Assembly: GCA_020831825.1 (NCBI GenBank)
Contig: JAFIFW010000012.1
Span: 310,001 to 374,000 of the forward strand
Source: Methylophaga sp.
GTDB taxonomy: Bacteria; Pseudomonadota; Gammaproteobacteria; Nitrosococcales; Methylophagaceae
Direction: 5' to 3'
Length of the DNA: 64,000 nt
The translations under genes were made by a program, and so were the position numbers. Shown here piece by piece: positions 60,719 to 64,000 of this stretch (within the stretch, counting starts at the first letter, position 1; each line of letters begins with the position of its first letter). The notes under the pieces are model-generated. The model was not told the DNA's origin. It did no database searches and saw only the letters and a program-made list of their open reading frames with translations.

Positions 60719-62233
60719 TCAGGTCTGTTTGGGTCGGCTTGATATGACCTGACAGTGCAGCTCGCCCCGACTCAGTCTGATATCCAGCTTGTCACCCGAA
60801 TTCACCTCTTCAGCATCAGTAATCACACGCTGACTGCTGGCATCCTGAGTAATGCTGTAGCCACGCTCCAGTGTGTTCAAGGGGCTGACCGTATCCAATG
60901 TCCTGATTTGATGAATCAAACGCTGCTTACGCAGTTTCAGGCTGAGCACAAAGCCAGAGTGCAGTTGCTTGCTAAGCTGATTGCAATGTTGTTTGTGCGA
61001 TTCAAGTTCATTGATTGGCAGACATCGTAGCAGACGTTGCGAGAGCTGTCCGGTATTACGCTGGCGCAGTTGAATCAGCCTGTGCGCTTGCGCCTGCAAG
61101 CGACTCTGACAATGTTTCAGCCGTTGCTGTTGCAGCGCCAACATTGAACTGGGATGTTTGAGTCTGGTTGACTGAAAATCCAGTTGCTGCTGACGCTGCT
61201 GCAACTGATTACGCCAGGCATTTTGCAACTGCTGTTTAAGACGATGCAGTTCTTTTTGATGTTGTTGCAGTCTGCTTGCCGGTTTTGGCAATCGCGCTTT
61301 CAAAAAGCTCAGCTGACGATACTGCTGTTGCAGGGTTTGTAACAGATATCGATGCATGCGATTAACAGAAGTTTGCACTGTTAGCAGCAACTGTCGTGTC
61401 TCTGGCGCAGCTAACTCAGCCGCCGCTGAAGGTGTCGGGGCTCTAACATCGGCGACAAAATCAGCGATGCTGTAATCAATTTCATGCCCAACGGCGCTGA
61501 TGATTGGAATTTCACAGGCAAAAATAGCTCTGGCCACCAGCTCTTCATTAAAGCTCCACAGATCTTCTAATGAGCCACCACCACGTCCCACAATCAAGAC
61601 ATCACATTCCTGACGTGCATCAGCCGTTTGTATCGCTTGTGCGATCTGCGCTGCAGCCCCCTGCCCCTGCACGGCAACCGGATAGATGATCAAGCGGATG
61701 GACGGTGCGCGACGGCGAAACACACTGACAACATCGTGGACTGCCGCACCATCAGGTGAAGACACAATACCCACTGTTTGAGGGAAGGCAGGCAAGGGCT
61801 TTTTATGCGCTGCATCAAACAAGCCCTCAAGTCCCAGTCGTTGTTTTAATGCTTCATAGGCACGCTGCAGGGCACCGCTGCCAGCCTCTTCCATGTGTTC
61901 AACGACAAGCTGAAACTCGCCTCGCCCTTCATAGAGCGTGACCCGAACACGTAGTAACACCTGCATACCATTTTCTGGTGTGAAGCGAAGATGCTGATTA
62001 CGGTTACGAAACATTGCGCAGCGCACCTGTGCAGCGGCGTCTTTGAGGGTGAAATAGATGTGCCCTGAGCCCGGCATTGCGAGGTTGGAAATCTCGCCTT
62101 CCACCCACAGCAGAGGAAATGAGCCTTCCAGCAAAATCCGTGCTTCGCGTACCAGACGTGATACCGGATAGACGTCTTTTACTGATCGACTGGCTAATGT
62201 TTGGCGGTCAGATGGTGTGACAAGTGATGCCAT
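60719..62233 (-). CDS. xseA: Exodeoxyribonuclease VII large subunit
   Basis: 504 residues. OB-fold N-terminus (VSRLVREARILLEGSFPLLWVEGEISNLAMPGSGHIYFTLKD), catalytic part (VGIVSSPDGAAVHDVVSVFRRRAP, VLIVGRGGGSLEDLWSFNEE, PIISAVGHEIDYSIADFVADVRAPTPSAAAEL), a long Gln-rich coiled coil (about 290-420) and a C-terminal segment LERGYSITQ. The Gln/Leu/Arg-rich coil is rather long. Divergent from guaB, the common gammaproteobacterial order; xseB is elsewhere. Confidence 0.96.
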   Translation of the reverse strand: MASLVTPSDRQTLASRSVKDVYPVSRLVREARILLEGSFPLLWVEGEISNLAMPGSGHIYFTLKDAAAQVRCAMFRNRNQHLRFTPENGMQVLLRVRVTLYEGRGEFQLVVEHMEEAGSGALQRAYEALKQRLGLEGLFDAAHKKPLPAFPQTVGIVSSPDGAAVHDVVSVFRRRAPSIRLIIYPVAVQGQGAAAQIAQAIQTADARQECDVLIVGRGGGSLEDLWSFNEELVARAIFACEIPIISAVGHEIDYSIADFVADVRAPTPSAAAELAAPETRQLLLTVQTSVNRMHRYLLQTLQQQYRQLSFLKARLPKPASRLQQHQKELHRLKQQLQNAWRNQLQQRQQQLDFQSTRLKHPSSMLALQQQRLKHCQSRLQAQAHRLIQLRQRNTGQLSQRLLRCLPINELESHKQHCNQLSKQLHSGFVLSLKLRKQRLIHQIRTLDTVSPLNTLERGYSITQDASSQRVITDAEEVNSGDKLDIRLSRGELHCQVISSRPKQT

Positions 62234-62251
62234 AAAGCCCGAACTTCCTGA

Positions 62252-63759
<1,508 letters not shown>

Positions 63760-63772
63760 TCCACTGTCTATG

Positions 63773-63802
63773 GCCCGTCAGTCACCTGCTGACGGGCATT
63801 TT
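63773..63802 (+). terminator. Hairpin with T-run between guaB and guaA
   Basis: GCCCGTCAG / CTGACGGGC perfect 9-bp stem, 7-base loop, then ATTTTTCTTTTT. It has the form of an intrinsic terminator inside the guaBA unit and might reduce guaA expression relative to guaB or work as an attenuator. Confidence 0.75.
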
Positions 63803-63825
63803 TCTTTTTGCATGTCGAGACTTTC

Positions 63826-64000
63826 ATGAGCAGCCACATTCACGACCACCGCATCCTGATCCTTGATTTTGGTTCCCAATACACACAACTGATCGCCCGC
63901 CGAATCCGTGAGGCAGGTGTTTATTGCGAACTGCGTAACCCGGATATCAGCGAAGCCGAGATCCGTGAATTTGCCCCCAAAGGGATCATCCTTTCTGGTG
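63826..64000 (+). CDS. guaA: GMP synthase (start only)
   Basis: First 58 codons before the right edge. The sequence [29 protein letters not shown] is the start of the class I glutamine amidotransferase domain of GuaA, which aminates XMP to GMP. ATG 63826. The catalytic Cys and the synthetase domain lie outside the window. Confidence 0.95.
   Translation, partial: MSSHIHDHRILILDFGSQYTQLIARRIREAGVYCELRNPDISEAEIREFAPKGIILSG

Overview
The window reads as a chromosomal segment of a methylotrophic gammaproteobacterium. The main evidence is a pqqABCDE cluster (PQQ is the cofactor of methanol dehydrogenases), a SoxYZ pair with TusA and DsrE2 sulfur-carrier genes, a DSF-type rpf quorum-sensing locus, flagellar and chemotaxis genes, and gammaproteobacterial gene orders (kdsD-kdsC-lptC-lptA-lptB; xseA divergent from guaB-guaA). 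A Methylophaga-like marine methylotroph is my best guess; it is an inference, because the window holds no 16S rRNA gene or methanol dehydrogenase.

Layout. 1-6 kb: a truncated NarX-like sensor kinase, divergent from hemL-sbcB-radical SAM. 5.6-8.5 kb: isochorismatase-like hydrolase, TolC, rhodanese and Pcm-like methyltransferase. 8.8-14.1 kb: the PQQ cluster on the minus strand, with two pqqA genes coding for the same 23-residue peptide. A terminator lies after the first pqqA, followed by pqqA-B-C-D-E and a two-gene ABC exporter. 14.3-18.9 kb: a chain of overlapping genes (bepA-type protease, soxY, soxZ, sensor kinase, LuxR-type regulator) running towards pqqA. 19-22.3 kb: tusA, dsrE2, a DUF502 gene, tRNA-Arg(CCT) and ilvD. 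23.6-28.2 kb: rpfG-rpfC facing rpfF, a complete DSF signal synthase and sensing set. 28.4-32.4 kb: an HDAC-like protein with a Tat-type signal, DUF523/DUF1722, an epimerase and hemH. 32.3-35 kb: flgN-flgM-flgA and divergent cheV, with two good sigma-28 promoters. 35.1-39.9 kb: a gliding-type (GldA/GldF/GldG) ABC system plus DUF4340. 40-46.5 kb: DUF2333, an orphan tungstate-binding protein TupA, an OprP-like porin, moaC/moaD/moaE, MAPEG and ubiD. 46.5-50.4 kb: an accessory stretch with repeat-like DNA, a YefM-YoeB toxin-antitoxin pair, a two-Cache-domain protein without membrane segments and a 0.67 kb gene-free stretch. 50.4-56.1 kb: a DksA-like zinc finger protein, a HTH protein with a lysine tail behind a triple Pho box, prlC, an LpxH-like phosphoesterase, a glycosyltransferase and mlaA. 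56.3-59.9 kb: the Kdo and LPS-transport operon with an LptA-SH3 fusion. 60-60.7 kb: a decayed hybrid kinase. 60.7-64 kb: xseA, guaB and the start of guaA.

The parts most worth following up are the duplicated pqqA with its shared upstream palindrome next to a SoxYZ/kinase/regulator operon, the PhoB-type control of a histone-like HTH protein, the complete rpfGCF locus, the LptA-SH3 fusion, and a YoeB toxin with Arg in place of its catalytic His. Start codons differ from the longest open frame in many genes; I moved them where a Shine-Dalgarno sequence or family alignment decided it.
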